A stretch of 64,000 bases of DNA from Bradyrhizobium sp. CCBAU 51765 (GTDB taxonomy: Bacteria > Pseudomonadota > Alphaproteobacteria > Rhizobiales > Xanthobacteraceae): NCBI RefSeq assembly GCF_015291725.1, contig NZ_CP030038.1, forward strand, positions 3,647,001-3,711,000, read 5' to 3'. The notes beneath the pieces are model-generated. The model was given only the letters and a program-made list of their open reading frames with translations. It did not search any database and was not told the origin of the DNA. Within the stretch, counting starts at the first letter, position 1, and each line of letters opens with the position of its first letter. Both the position numbers and the translations under genes were made by a program. Below are positions 18,581 to 27,483 of the stretch, in pieces.

Positions 18581-18847
18581 ATGTTTCAGGGTACTTTCGA
18601 TCCGGAGACGGCGACGCCGATCGACGCGAGCGCGCTGTCGGACGTGCTGTTCGAGCGCGGGATCTATTGGGCGAGCGGTCGCTCCGGGATCGTCGATCTC
18701 GTCGCCGCGCACAAATGGTTCAACCTCGCGGCGTTGAAGGGCCGCAAGGACGCGGTGGCGCTGCGCCAGGAAGTCGCCGGACAGATGTCGGATGCCGAGA
18801 TCTCCATCGCCCAGCGCGAGGCGAGGGCCTGGGTCTCCGCACACTGA
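18581..18847 (+). CDS. Small Sel1-repeat-like protein
   Basis: 88 residues from ATG 18581 with AAGGGGA upstream. The stretch VDLVAAHKWFNLAALKGRKDA (about residues 45-65) has the AHKWFNLAA...G pattern of a Sel1/TPR-like repeat, followed by ISIAQREARAWV. Proteins of this kind act as small adaptor helices; a partner cannot be inferred. The N-terminal part (FDPETATPIDASAL) is acidic. It is monocistronic. Confidence 0.7.
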   Translation: MFQGTFDPETATPIDASALSDVLFERGIYWASGRSGIVDLVAAHKWFNLAALKGRKDAVALRQEVAGQMSDAEISIAQREARAWVSAH

Positions 18848-18940
18848 GATGAGAACCGCCTCCGATCCGTGTTTGCACGGGTGGGCCCGGTTGCGCTGAA
18901 TCAATTTTGCTTGTCGTGCCGCCGCATAAGACCCGACGGC

Positions 18941-19150
18941 ATGGGCGACCAAAACACGAATGGACGATGGCTTCCGATTCAGATCGCTCCCGACGAGTGC
19001 GACCTGGAGCTCGGATGCCTTCACAAGACGGGAATTCAGCCCTGGTCCTTCCCGTGCCGGCGCAAGGGCGGCGTCTGGTTCAATGTCTGGGCCGGCGAGG
19101 CTGTGCTGATCTCACCCTCGCATTGGCGGATATGGCGATCCGGTATCTAG
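18941..19150 (+). CDS. Small protein of the W-LPI...FPCRR...HWR type
   Basis: 69 residues if started at ATG 18941. The pattern GRWLPIQIAPDECDLELG, then WSFPCRRKGGVWFN and ISPSHWRIW resembles a small family of hypothetical proteins I recall from Bradyrhizobium, with conserved Trp, Pro, Cys and a closing HWR. No function known. No strong ribosome site is seen, and the frame could also begin at a GTG near 18869. It ends close to the tRNA-Ser gene on the other strand. Confidence 0.45.
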   Translation: MGDQNTNGRWLPIQIAPDECDLELGCLHKTGIQPWSFPCRRKGGVWFNVWAGEAVLISPSHWRIWRSGI

Positions 19151-19287
19151 GTGCGCGCGCACATATATAAGGAATCATGCGAAGCGGGCTGAACGCCCCG
19201 TGCTCGTCCGTGGGCTAGTCTAGGCTCTGCGTCGGCTTCACGATCGCTGTCAGGTGAAAGAACGCAGTGATTGATTCTGCTGCTGGG

Positions 19288-19380
19288 TGGCGGAGAGGGA
19301 GGGATTCGAACCCTCGATACAGCTTGAGACCGTATGACGCTTTAGCAAAGCGTTGCCTTCAGCCACTCGGCCACCTCTCC
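19288..19380 (-). tRNA. tRNA-Ser (anticodon GCT)
   Basis: On the minus strand the acceptor 5' arm GGAGAGG (ending at 19380) pairs with CCTCTCC followed by G and an encoded CCA (19288-19290). The anticodon stem ACGCT/AGCGT holds the loop TTGCTAA, giving anticodon GCT (plus-strand 19344-19346), which reads AGC and AGT. A long variable arm and the T-arm GGTTCGAATCC fit the class II serine tRNA. About 90 bases without CCA. Confidence 0.95.
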
Positions 19381-20214
19381 GGTGCGAGCCTTATGCCTCT
19401 AATTACTTGGGCCGGTCAATTTAGAAGCGTGTGTTTTCGCTCGAATATTCCCAGTGATCTTCGCCACAAGACCGATGTTGTCGCGGCGAGAGTGTGGCGC
19501 TGCGAGAGCGGACGCGAAGCTTGAACCTCGGGCCCATCCCGCGAGGGTGTTCCCCGCATGGAAACCTCCTTGCTCACGCCGGAAGCCGATTTGCTAGGAA
19601 ATTCAATGGCTCGCGAGAAGGGGCGATAGAGACTTGGCGCCCTGCGTCTCGGCTCGCCCAGCTGTCGGCCTGATTCCCAATAATCCCGCCTCCATAAAGA
19701 GTGTCTGCCGGCCGTCTCGGGCGTAGCGGGTGGCCAGCTTGCATCCGACTGGCCGCCCCGGAGGCGGTTGATACCCCCTCATTGAGTCTCGTTTCTGATT
19801 CCACGATTCGAGGTCGTCAAAGCCCTCCAGGCCGACGTCTCGGCTGGGCGCCTCATGTGGGGAACTTTGATGGCGGATGGAACTGTCGAAAAAAACATCA
19901 ATGTAAACAATGTGTTGCGAGGGCGGTTTGATCACATCTGCGTGTTATTTGTGCAACACCCGTTGGAAAACACGCTTCATCGGCCCGTTTCGGAGCGTTC
20001 TTTTGTTGTGTGTGCAAGGGCGTTCGGTAATTGTGGCTGAGCGACGGAGGGGGGCATCCCGAGGTCGTCCCGTCTAGGTCTTTCGCTTAAGTCCCTCGCG
20101 TTCATGCGGGTGTGTCCGAAGGCGCGAAGGGACTTGAAGCGGTGATTTAGAGGGGGTTTGGGAATTGGCCGTCCGGTCAGTGACCTTCCCTGAAGAGCAA
20201 CTTGGAGGTTTAAC
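19381..20214. other. Long region between tRNA-Ser and porin; porin leader
   Basis: About 830 bases without a credible gene. From roughly 19870 the DNA becomes A+T-richer (AAAAAAACATCAATGTAAAC), a likely place for the porin promoter. A strong hairpin lies at 20089-20135 and the porin ribosome site GGAGG at 20204-20208. Minus-strand open frames at 19574-19935 look accidental. Confidence 0.5.
20089..20135 (+). promoter_or_regulatory. Stem-loop in the porin 5' leader
   Basis: AAGTCCCT followed by CGCG (20089-20100) pairs with CGCG, one bulged A, and AGGGACTT (20123-20135) around a 22-base loop. It sits 80 bases before the porin ATG, so in the mRNA it would form a stable leader hairpin, possibly for mRNA stability or small-RNA control. 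The role is inference. Confidence 0.5.
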
Positions 20215-21753
20215 ATGAAGTTGGTTAAGAGCCTTTTGCTCGGCTCAGCGGCGGGTCTGATCGCCGTGGGCGGAGCGCAGGCAGCCGATCTCCCCGTGAA
20301 GGCCAAGGCGGTCGAATACGTGAAGATCTGCTCCCTGTACGGAGCCGGGTTCTACTACATCCCGGGCACTGACACCTGCATCAAGCTGGGTGGTTATCTG
20401 CGCGCTGAAGTCGCGCTGAACACCAACTCGGTCTACGGCGGCCAGTTTAGCGGTACCGGCGGGGCGCACAACCGTCTCAGCAACTACTACACGATGCGCG
20501 CTCGTCAAGATCTCAACATCGACACGCGCACCGCGACCGAATACGGCGTCGTCCGCACCTTCTTCGATGCGACGTTCTCCTGGACCACTGGTAACTACAC
20601 CGGTCAGGGGTCGGCCACTGGCGCGACCGGCTACTCCGCCACGACTGCTGGTACCGCCACCATCAACCCGACCGACGGTGGCACTTCGGGCGGCTCGCTC
20701 GGCGTGTATTACGCCTTCATCCAGTTCGCCGGCTTCACCATGGGTAAGGCCGTGTCGCAGTTCGACGCGCCCTGGACCAACTATCCCGGCAACAACTTCG
20801 ACGGTCTCGTCGGCGGCAGCGGCACGGTCACTGGTGTCAACCAGTTCACCTACACCGCTGACTTCGGTCAGGGCATCACGGCGTCGTTCTCGGCGGAAGA
20901 TGCGACGGCTTACTATCAGGCAGGCAATCTGAACCTGACGGGCGCAACGGTTGCTGGCATCGCTGGCGGTTCGTACGGATCCAACGCCATCGGCGGCTCG
21001 CGTTCGCCGAACCTCGTCGGTATGGTCCGTGTCGATCAGGCTTGGGGTCTGTTCCAGGCGTCGGTTGCCGCGCATGACAACCACGTCGCCTATTACGGCC
21101 CGACCGAGATCACTGGCCACCCCGACGACAAGTGGGGTTGGGCGGTTCAGCTCGCTCTGTCGATCAAGAACATCCCGACCGGCGCGGGTGACACGATCAA
21201 CATTTCGGGCGTCTACACCGATGGTGCGACCCGCTACAACTTCCAGAACCTGGCAGGTAGCTCGTACTCGATGTTCAGTGGTTCCGACGTCGGGTACCAG
21301 AGCATCGGCTTCGCCAATGCTCCGGACACCGTGTTCGTGACCGGCGGCTCGCAGGAAACCGTCAAGACCTGGGGCTTCCGTGGCGCGTACACCCACAACT
21401 GGGATCCGTACTGGAACACTGCGATCTACGGCGCTTATGCTGCGGCCCAGTTCGGTTCGCTGGCCAAGAACGCCATCTGCGGCGGCGGCGGTTTCGTCGG
21501 TGTCATGGCTGTGGCCGGTGTCACCAGCTGTAACCCCGACTTCAACATCGGCCAGGTGGGCGTGATCACCCGCTGGACGCCTGTGAAGAATCTGACCTTC
21601 TCGGCGGATTTCAACTGGACCCGTCTCGATCAGAAGTATGCCGGCACGGCCGTCATCACTCCGGCCGCTGCGGTTTCCAAGCCGACCGCAGTGTATGAGC
21701 TCAAGGATCAGGACTCCTTCACCCTGCTCCTCCGCGCTCAGCGCAACTGGTAA
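20215..21753 (+). CDS. Outer-membrane porin, Porin_2 family
   Basis: 512-residue beta-barrel porin of the alphaproteobacterial Porin_2 (PF02530) type, expected as a trimer in the outer membrane. The signal peptide MKLVKSLLLGSAAGLIAVGG cleaves after AQA near residue 23; the mature start AADLPVKAKAVEYVKIC and CIKLGGYLRAEVALN are family hallmarks. Alternating amphipathic strands rich in Gly, Tyr, Thr and Asn fill the body, and it ends in aromatic Trp (LRAQRNW), the BAM recognition residue. GGAGG at 20204-20208, a long leader and a strong terminator indicate a highly expressed single gene. Confidence 0.95.
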   Translation: MKLVKSLLLGSAAGLIAVGGAQAADLPVKAKAVEYVKICSLYGAGFYYIPGTDTCIKLGGYLRAEVALNTNSVYGGQFSGTGGAHNRLSNYYTMRARQDLNIDTRTATEYGVVRTFFDATFSWTTGNYTGQGSATGATGYSATTAGTATINPTDGGTSGGSLGVYYAFIQFAGFTMGKAVSQFDAPWTNYPGNNFDGLVGGSGTVTGVNQFTYTADFGQGITASFSAEDATAYYQAGNLNLTGATVAGIAGGSYGSNAIGGSRSPNLVGMVRVDQAWGLFQASVAAHDNHVAYYGPTEITGHPDDKWGWAVQLALSIKNIPTGAGDTINISGVYTDGATRYNFQNLAGSSYSMFSGSDVGYQSIGFANAPDTVFVTGGSQETVKTWGFRGAYTHNWDPYWNTAIYGAYAAAQFGSLAKNAICGGGGFVGVMAVAGVTSCNPDFNIGQVGVITRWTPVKNLTFSADFNWTRLDQKYAGTAVITPAAAVSKPTAVYELKDQDSFTLLLRAQRNW

Positions 21754-21779
21754 GTTCGGTCTAACGACCTGACAGAGAA

Positions 21780-21806
21780 CCCCGGCGGGCAACCGTCGGG
21801 GTTTTT
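21780..21806 (+). terminator. Rho-independent terminator of the porin gene
   Basis: CCCCGGCGG pairs with CCGTCGGGG (one G-T pair) around GCAA, followed at once by TTTTTCTT. It begins 27 bases after the porin stop. Confidence 0.9.
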
Positions 21807-21807
21807 C

Positions 21808-22224
21808 TTATGCCGGTCGTGTCTGGTTCGCTCGCGCAGGTGGTACCGCCACTCTCCGTTGATTTCGCGGCTTTGGTTGCGACCTGATGGAAGTCACTGT
21901 GGAGGGATGCGCTGCAAGCGCTCTCCGACCGGGGTGCGCAGAGAAGTCCGCCTTTGCCAGGCCCAACCGTACCAAGCGCCCCGACGATTTCGCCCTGCAG
22001 CAGGAGCGACCTACGCCTTCATCTGTCAGGGCACCGGTTCATCTGCCAGCCGGCACACCGGCGAGCGCGGCCGATCGGGCCGCAACGGTCGCAGCGCTCA
22101 GGGCGCGCGTCGGAAGGGATCGCCAGCGGATCGTGGTCGGTCGCCGGCTATGTCTCGGCGACTCAGGTCCTGACGAAGGCGACGCTCGCCCCCATGCTCG
22201 GCCGCGAATCGGAACGGGGCAGCG
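21808..22224. other. Gap between porin terminator and slt
   Basis: About 415 bases. One + strand open frame (21887-22303) runs across it into the antisense of slt, but has no ribosome site or recognisable motif, and its composition is Arg/Ala/Pro as expected of chance frames in G+C-rich DNA. I see no repeat or RNA gene. Confidence 0.4.
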
Positions 22225-24726
22225 TCATTCCACGCTTACGGCGCCGCGACGCAGATCGGCTTCGATCTGCAAGCGCGTGCCGCCGCCGAAGCGGGCGCGG
22301 TAGACCTGAAGGTTCTCCATGATCCGCTGCACGTAGTTGCGCGTCTCGGAGAACGGAATCAGCTCGACCCAGTCGACCGCATCGACCTTCGGATCGCGCG
22401 GATCGCCGTAACGCTCGACCCACTTCTTCACGCTGCCGCGGCCGGCATTGTAGGCGGCGAAGGTCATGATGTAGGAGCCGCGATAATCCTCGAGCAATCC
22501 GCCGAGCTCGGCCGAGCCGAGCGCGGCGTTGTAGACCGAATCGTTCTTCAGCCGCCCCAGGTCGTAGGTCGCGCCGTGGCGTTTGCAGACGTAGCGGGCG
22601 GCGTCCGGCGTCACCTGCATCAGTCCATAGGCCTGCGCCGGCGAAACCACGCGCGGATTGAACGCGCTCTCCTGTCGCGCGATCGCATAGATGATGCTGC
22701 GCTCGACGTCGGGGCCGATCGGCGTGAACTGCGGAATGCCGTTGACGGGATAGGCGTAGAAATCGAACGGCAGGCCGCGGTTGAGCGCACCCTTGCCGAC
22801 CAGCAGCATGCCGCGCGCATCGCTATAGCGCTGGGCGAGCTCGCCTAGGCCCGCAACCGCTTCAGGATCGCCATTCTCGCCCATGTCGGCGAGCATGGGC
22901 ACCGCGAGCTCGCGCTCGTCGAGCTCGTAGAGCAGATGGGCAGCGCGCACGATCTCAAGCCGCTCGGCGCCACGCCCGCGCGGCTGGCTGTTGAGCTCGA
23001 TCTGCGGCAGGCCGAGTTTGGCCCGGGCGAGCTGGCCGTAATAGCTGGTCGACTGTTCGGCGGCGCGCGCATAGGCGTTGCGCGCCTCCTGCTGACGCCC
23101 CATCGCTTCGGCCGCGCGGCCCTGCCAGTAGCCGGCGCGCGCCAGCGCGGTCGGATTGACGCTGCCGACGCCGATGCGGGCAAAATGCTGGGTGGCGGTC
23201 GCGGGGTCGTTGAGGAATCGCAGCGCGATCCACCCGGCGGTGAACTCCTGCTCGGTCTTGTAGATGTCGCGCGAGGGCAGGGCGGCATCGCGCGCGATCA
23301 AATAGGCCGTGCGGAATTCCTCGGTGTCGATCATCTTGCGCGCCAGCAGGCGCCGCTCGATCCACCATTCGTCGAGATTGTGAAGGCGACCCGGATCCTT
23401 GGGCGCCGACAGCATCAGCTGGGCGGCTTCAGTGAACTTCTCCTCGCGGCGCAGGAGCTGGATCTTGCTGAAGATGTAGCCGGGGTCATTGTGAAGCTCG
23501 CGCGGCACCGCGTCGAGCAGCGCCCGCGCGTTCGGCGCTTTCTTGACGGCGGCGATGCGGGCCTTGGCGAGCGCGACATAGCCGGCGCCGAGGCGCTTTG
23601 CGGCGCGCAGGGCCGCCTCGGTCTCGCTGCCGTAGAGCAGGGTGTCCATCCGCGCCTTCTGGTCGCCCGGCGTCAGCAGGGCACCGAACTGGTCGAGCGC
23701 GTTGTTCTCGGTGTCTTCCGACATCGGATCGCTGCGCCAGGCCTCGCGCACCAGCCGCTCGGCATTGGCGCGGTCGCCGCGCGCCAGCATCGCCTTGGCG
23801 AGCGTGAAGCGGCCCTTGGCGGAGATCGGAGACTCGTTCTCGAACCACGACCACGCGACCGAATCGTCGCGCCTGTCGTCCCACATCGCGGCCTCGAGGC
23901 GCCGGCGCAGGAAGGTCTGCGACGGCCAGGTCGGGTTGGCGGAAATGAAGGCGCGATAGCGTTCCACGGTCGCGCCGTTGTCCTCGCTGCGCAGAATGAT
24001 CCATTCGGCGAGCTTTCGCGCGACCGGATCCGAGATGCCGGCGGCGGCATCGGTGGCGTCGCCGGCCTTGCGCTTGCGTACAAGCTCGATGACGCTCTCG
24101 AGCGTGTCCTTGTCGGCTTGCGACGTCGACGATGTCGCTGCGACCGCGGCCGGGATGACCGGCTTGCGCGGCGCCGCATGCTGGCGGGTCGCGGGGGCCA
24201 GCACGGGAGCTGTGAGCGGTCTGGCGGCGGCCGGGGCGGTGGGCCTGTCGGTGGCCGTCACGGGTGCGGTCTTTGCGGATTTGGGCGGCGATCCGTTGCT
24301 CGCCGGGTGCGATTTCGGCGAGGAGGCCGCTGCCGCGGGTTTCGGCTTGTCCTTCGCCGGTTCCTTGGCGGCAGCATCCTTGGCTGGCGTCTTCGCGCCT
24401 TCCTTGGCCGGGGTGCCACCCTTGCTCGCGCCCTTCGCGGCGTCCTTGCCGGCTCCCTGGACCGTGCCCTTGGCTGTTTCCTTGGCCGCGCCCTTGTTCG
24501 AGCCCTTGCTCAAGTCCTTGGCCGGTCCCTTCGCGGCGTCCTTGGCAGCTGGCTTCGCGGTCTCCTTGTTGCCGGTCTCCGCGGTCGTCTCATTGGACTT
24601 GGCGAGGGCGGCGCAGCCCAGCGACAGCCCTGCCGTCAGGCACACGACCAGACTGGTGGATCGCCATGCGGCACGAGCAAAGGAGGTCACGGCGTTTCGT
24701 CGCCCCGAATCAGTGAAGTGGCTCAA
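22225..24726 (-). CDS. Soluble lytic murein transglycosylase with Lys/Ala-rich N-terminal region
   Basis: 833 residues. An N-terminal signal (LVVCLTAGLSLGCAALA, residues 27-43) exports it to the periplasm. Residues about 43-140 are a low-complexity tract of AAKD, AAKG and PAKE repeats. Next comes a long alpha-superhelical Slt70-like domain (about 200-650). The catalytic SLT domain carries the general acid Glu686 in ARQESAFNPR, then SPAQAYGLMQVTPDAA and the AYNAGRGSVKKWVERYGD motif. It cleaves peptidoglycan to 1,6-anhydro products. The Lys-rich tract is not part of the standard enzyme and may bind wall polymers; that is inference. Divergent from dapA. Confidence 0.93.
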   Translation of the reverse strand: MSHFTDSGRRNAVTSFARAAWRSTSLVVCLTAGLSLGCAALAKSNETTAETGNKETAKPAAKDAAKGPAKDLSKGSNKGAAKETAKGTVQGAGKDAAKGASKGGTPAKEGAKTPAKDAAAKEPAKDKPKPAAAASSPKSHPASNGSPPKSAKTAPVTATDRPTAPAAARPLTAPVLAPATRQHAAPRKPVIPAAVAATSSTSQADKDTLESVIELVRKRKAGDATDAAAGISDPVARKLAEWIILRSEDNGATVERYRAFISANPTWPSQTFLRRRLEAAMWDDRRDDSVAWSWFENESPISAKGRFTLAKAMLARGDRANAERLVREAWRSDPMSEDTENNALDQFGALLTPGDQKARMDTLLYGSETEAALRAAKRLGAGYVALAKARIAAVKKAPNARALLDAVPRELHNDPGYIFSKIQLLRREEKFTEAAQLMLSAPKDPGRLHNLDEWWIERRLLARKMIDTEEFRTAYLIARDAALPSRDIYKTEQEFTAGWIALRFLNDPATATQHFARIGVGSVNPTALARAGYWQGRAAEAMGRQQEARNAYARAAEQSTSYYGQLARAKLGLPQIELNSQPRGRGAERLEIVRAAHLLYELDERELAVPMLADMGENGDPEAVAGLGELAQRYSDARGMLLVGKGALNRGLPFDFYAYPVNGIPQFTPIGPDVERSIIYAIARQESAFNPRVVSPAQAYGLMQVTPDAARYVCKRHGATYDLGRLKNDSVYNAALGSAELGGLLEDYRGSYIMTFAAYNAGRGSVKKWVERYGDPRDPKVDAVDWVELIPFSETRNYVQRIMENLQVYRARFGGGTRLQIEADLRRGAVSVE

Positions 24727-24917
24727 GACCTAGCTAAGTTTGATTGAATATGCGGACAAAATACCAACAGCCGCTTACCTCGGGCCGATTTGCACCATCA
24801 CCGCGGCAAAATCGCGGCCTAAACGTTGCCCACACCCAGAAGCGGGCCTTTTACCGGCAGGATAGACCCGATATGAATGGGGCTTGCTCAAGAGATAGCC
24901 GCGTACGGAGGAAGTCC

Positions 24918-25808
24918 ATGGCAGCCAAGACGAAGTTCCGGGGGTCGTTCACCGCCTTGGTCACGCCGTTCAAGAACGGCTCGCTGGACGAGGCGGCGTT
25001 CCGCTCCCTGGTCAACTGGCAGATTTCGGAGGGGACCAACGGCCTGGTCCCGGTCGGCACCACCGGCGAGAGCCCGACGCTGAGCCATGACGAGCACAAG
25101 AAGGTCGTCGAATGGTGCATCGCTGAAGCCAAGGGCCGCGTGCCGGTCATCGCGGGCGCCGGCTCCAACTCGACCAAGGAAGCGATCGAGCTCTCCCAGC
25201 ACGCCGAAAAGGCGGGTGCGGACGCCGTGTTGATCGTCACGCCCTACTACAACAAGCCGACCCAGGAAGGGATGTACCAGCACTTCAAGGCGATCAACGA
25301 CGCGATCGGCATTCCGATCATCATCTACAACATCCCGCCGCGCTCGGTGATCGACATGTCGGTCGACACCATGAAGCGGCTGTGGGAGTTGAAGAACATC
25401 GCCGGCGTCAAGGACGCCACCGCCAGCATGGTTCGCGTGTCGCAGCAGCGCGCGGCGATGGGCGAGGATTTCAACCAGCTCTCGGGCGAGGACGCCACCA
25501 TCATCGGCTACATGGCCCATGGCGGCCATGGCTGCATCTCGGTGACCTCGAACGTCGCGCCGCGCCTGTGCTCGGAGTTCCACGCCGCCTGGCACAAGGG
25601 CGACACCAAGGCGGCGCTCGCGATCCACGACAAGCTGATGCCGCTGCACAACAACCTCTTCATCGAGAGCAATCCGGCGCCGATCAAGTACGCGATGTCG
25701 CTGCTCGGCAAGCTGGAGGAGACGCTGCGGCTGCCGATGGTGCCGGTCTCCGAGCCGACCCGCGTCGCCGTGCGCAGCGCGATGGTGCACGCGGGCCTGA
25801 TCAACTGA
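24918..25808 (+). CDS. dapA: 4-hydroxy-tetrahydrodipicolinate synthase
   Basis: Condenses pyruvate and aspartate semialdehyde, the first step of the lysine/diaminopimelate branch; cytoplasmic tetramer. 296 residues from ATG 24918 ([18 protein letters not shown]), with CGGAGGAAG in front; an upstream in-frame ATG at 24744 would add an unconserved tail. Schiff-base Lys165 lies in [11 protein letters not shown] and Tyr137 in IIYNIPPRS; the substrate loop GTTGESPTL is intact. Followed after 27 bases by mscL, probably as one transcript with smpB. DAP is used in peptidoglycan, fitting the divergent lytic transglycosylase. Confidence 0.96.
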   Translation: MAAKTKFRGSFTALVTPFKNGSLDEAAFRSLVNWQISEGTNGLVPVGTTGESPTLSHDEHKKVVEWCIAEAKGRVPVIAGAGSNSTKEAIELSQHAEKAGADAVLIVTPYYNKPTQEGMYQHFKAINDAIGIPIIIYNIPPRSVIDMSVDTMKRLWELKNIAGVKDATASMVRVSQQRAAMGEDFNQLSGEDATIIGYMAHGGHGCISVTSNVAPRLCSEFHAAWHKGDTKAALAIHDKLMPLHNNLFIESNPAPIKYAMSLLGKLEETLRLPMVPVSEPTRVAVRSAMVHAGLIN

Positions 25809-25835
25809 GGCGTTAGCTTTTCCGGGGGAGCGTTC

Positions 25836-26279
25836 ATGAGCGCGGTCGAGGAAAAGGGCAGGCGGATGCTCAAGGAGTTCCGCGAGTTCGCCATGAAAGG
25901 CAACGTCGTCGATCTCGCGGTCGGCGTCATCATCGGTGCGGCCTTCGGCGGCATCGTCAACTCGCTGGTCGGCGACGTGATCATGCCGATCATCGGTGCC
26001 GTCACCGGCGGCCTCGACTTCTCGAACTACTTTACCCCCTTGTCGGCGAAGGTCACCGCCACCAACTTAGCTGATGCGAAAAAGCAAGGCGCCGTGCTGG
26101 CTTGGGGCAGCTTTCTCACGCTGACGATCAACTTCATCATCATTGCCTTCGTGCTGTTCCTGGTGATCCGCGCCATAAACACGCTGAAGCGCAAGGAAGA
26201 GGCGGCGCCGGCCGCTCCTCCGAAGCCGTCGGCCGAGGTCGAACTGCTGACCGAGATCCGCGATCTCCTCAAGAAGTGA
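25836..26279 (+). CDS. mscL: Large-conductance mechanosensitive channel
   Basis: Homopentameric inner-membrane channel that opens under membrane tension to release solutes on osmotic downshock. 147 residues. The N-terminal amphipathic helix [19 protein letters not shown] leads into TM1 ([20 protein letters not shown], with the pore-lining Gly/Ala pattern), a periplasmic loop, TM2 ([16 protein letters not shown]), and the C-terminal helix [16 protein letters not shown]. It lies between dapA and smpB, 27 and 60 bases from each. Confidence 0.96.
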   Translation: MSAVEEKGRRMLKEFREFAMKGNVVDLAVGVIIGAAFGGIVNSLVGDVIMPIIGAVTGGLDFSNYFTPLSAKVTATNLADAKKQGAVLAWGSFLTLTINFIIIAFVLFLVIRAINTLKRKEEAAPAAPPKPSAEVELLTEIRDLLKK

Positions 26280-26339
26280 CGCGCGCGCTTCATCCGAACT
26301 GTTAGATTCCGCGCGCATCTCAATCGGGTTTTATCCGTC

Positions 26340-26813
26340 ATGGCCGACAAGAACGAACGTCCGATCAAGGTCATGGCGGAAAATCGCAAGGCCCGCTTCA
26401 ACTATGCGATCGAAGACACGATCGAGGCGGGGATTGCGCTGACGGGGACCGAGGTCAAGTCGATCCGCAACGGCAAGAGCACGATCGCGGAATCCTATGC
26501 CGATTCCAAGAACGGCGAGATCTGGCTGATCAACGCCACCATTCCCGAATATCTCCAGGGCAACCGGTTCAATCACGAGCCCAAGCGGCCGCGCAAACTG
26601 CTTCTCCACCGCCGGCAGATCAACAAGCTGATGGGCGCGGTCGACCGCGAGGGCATGACGCTGATCCCGCTCAAGCTCTATTTCAACGAGCGTGGTCGCG
26701 CCAAATTGCAGCTGGCGGTTGCAAAGGGCAAGAAGCTGCACGACAAGCGCGAGTCCGAGAAGAAGCGCGACTGGAGCCGGGAGAAGGGCCGGCTGATGCG
26801 GGCGAGGGGATGA
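26340..26813 (+). CDS. smpB: SsrA-binding protein SmpB
   Basis: Binds tmRNA and delivers it to stalled ribosomes for trans-translation. 157 residues. OB-fold motifs seen are [34 protein letters not shown] and [16 protein letters not shown]; the basic C-terminal tail ([16 protein letters not shown]) is the part that reaches the decoding site. No ssrA gene is apparent in this window. Stop and the next start are four bases apart, so the peroxiredoxin-like gene is probably translated with it. Confidence 0.97.
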   Translation: MADKNERPIKVMAENRKARFNYAIEDTIEAGIALTGTEVKSIRNGKSTIAESYADSKNGEIWLINATIPEYLQGNRFNHEPKRPRKLLLHRRQINKLMGAVDREGMTLIPLKLYFNERGRAKLQLAVAKGKKLHDKRESEKKRDWSREKGRLMRARG

Positions 26814-26817
26814 CGAA

Positions 26818-27399
26818 ATGAATCAACGGAACCTGCTCGAGGTCGACTGGAGCCAGATTCCCGCGCCTGCCGACGACGGCGGCGCCGCGCATCTCAAGGG
26901 CATGACATTGCCACCGATCGGACTGCTCGCGACCGATGATACGTCAGTCACGCTGTCGGCGCTGCGCGACCGCACCGTCGTGTTCGCCTATCCCCGCACC
27001 GGCGAGCCCGGCAAGATCGCGCTGGTCGACGATTGGGACATGATCCCGGGGGCGCGCGGCTGCACGCCTCAGACGTGCGCATTTCGCGATCTGTTCGCGG
27101 AGCTGAAAGCCGCGGGCGCCTCACACGTGTTCGGCCTCTCGACCCAGAGCAACGCCTACCAGACCGAGATGGCTTCGCGCCTGCATCTGCCGTTCCCGGT
27201 GCTCTCGGACGAGAAGCTGGTGCTGACGCGCGCCTTGAACCTGCCGACCATGGAGGTCGCGGGCCTGACGCTGATCAAGCGTCTCGCGCTTGTCATCGAC
27301 GACGCCAGGATCACGCATGTGTTCTACCCGGTGTTCCCGCCCGACCGGAACGCCGGCGACGTGCTCGACTGGCTGAAGGCCAATCCCGCCAAGGGTTAG
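26818..27399 (+). CDS. Peroxiredoxin (AhpC/BCP-like)
   Basis: 193-residue thioredoxin-fold peroxidase expected to reduce peroxides with thiols. The active-site region reads PGARGCTPQTCAFRD, equivalent to the BCP/PrxQ pattern with peroxidatic Cys and a second Cys five positions on. PFPVLSDEKLVLTRALNLPTM follows, as in this family. The N-terminal 40 or so residues (EVDWSQIPAPADDGGAAHL) are unusual and give it extra length. It is four bases behind smpB and convergent with the glycosylase gene. Confidence 0.85.
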   Translation: MNQRNLLEVDWSQIPAPADDGGAAHLKGMTLPPIGLLATDDTSVTLSALRDRTVVFAYPRTGEPGKIALVDDWDMIPGARGCTPQTCAFRDLFAELKAAGASHVFGLSTQSNAYQTEMASRLHLPFPVLSDEKLVLTRALNLPTMEVAGLTLIKRLALVIDDARITHVFYPVFPPDRNAGDVLDWLKANPAKG

Positions 27400-27483
27400 A
27401 TCGCCCGCCCCAGGATGAAATGATTCCGGTCGAACCGATGCGAGCCAGCTGCGGGCATCGCAACCGCCTGACTCCATCAGGCC

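Noticed and set aside
19267..19524. Open frame over the tRNA-Ser gene, reading RGRDSNPR...PYDALAKRCLQPLGHLS
   Set aside because: This is the well-known translation of the antisense of a serine tRNA and is not a protein.
21887..22303. Plus-strand frame between porin and slt
   Set aside because: Ends antisense to slt, no ribosome site, no recognisable motif.
24744..24917. N-terminal extension of dapA from ATG 24744
   Set aside because: The extra 58 residues are unlike the family and the strong ribosome site is before ATG 24918.
26282..26339. tmRNA (ssrA) next to smpB
   Set aside because: The gap is too short and no tRNA-like ends are present.
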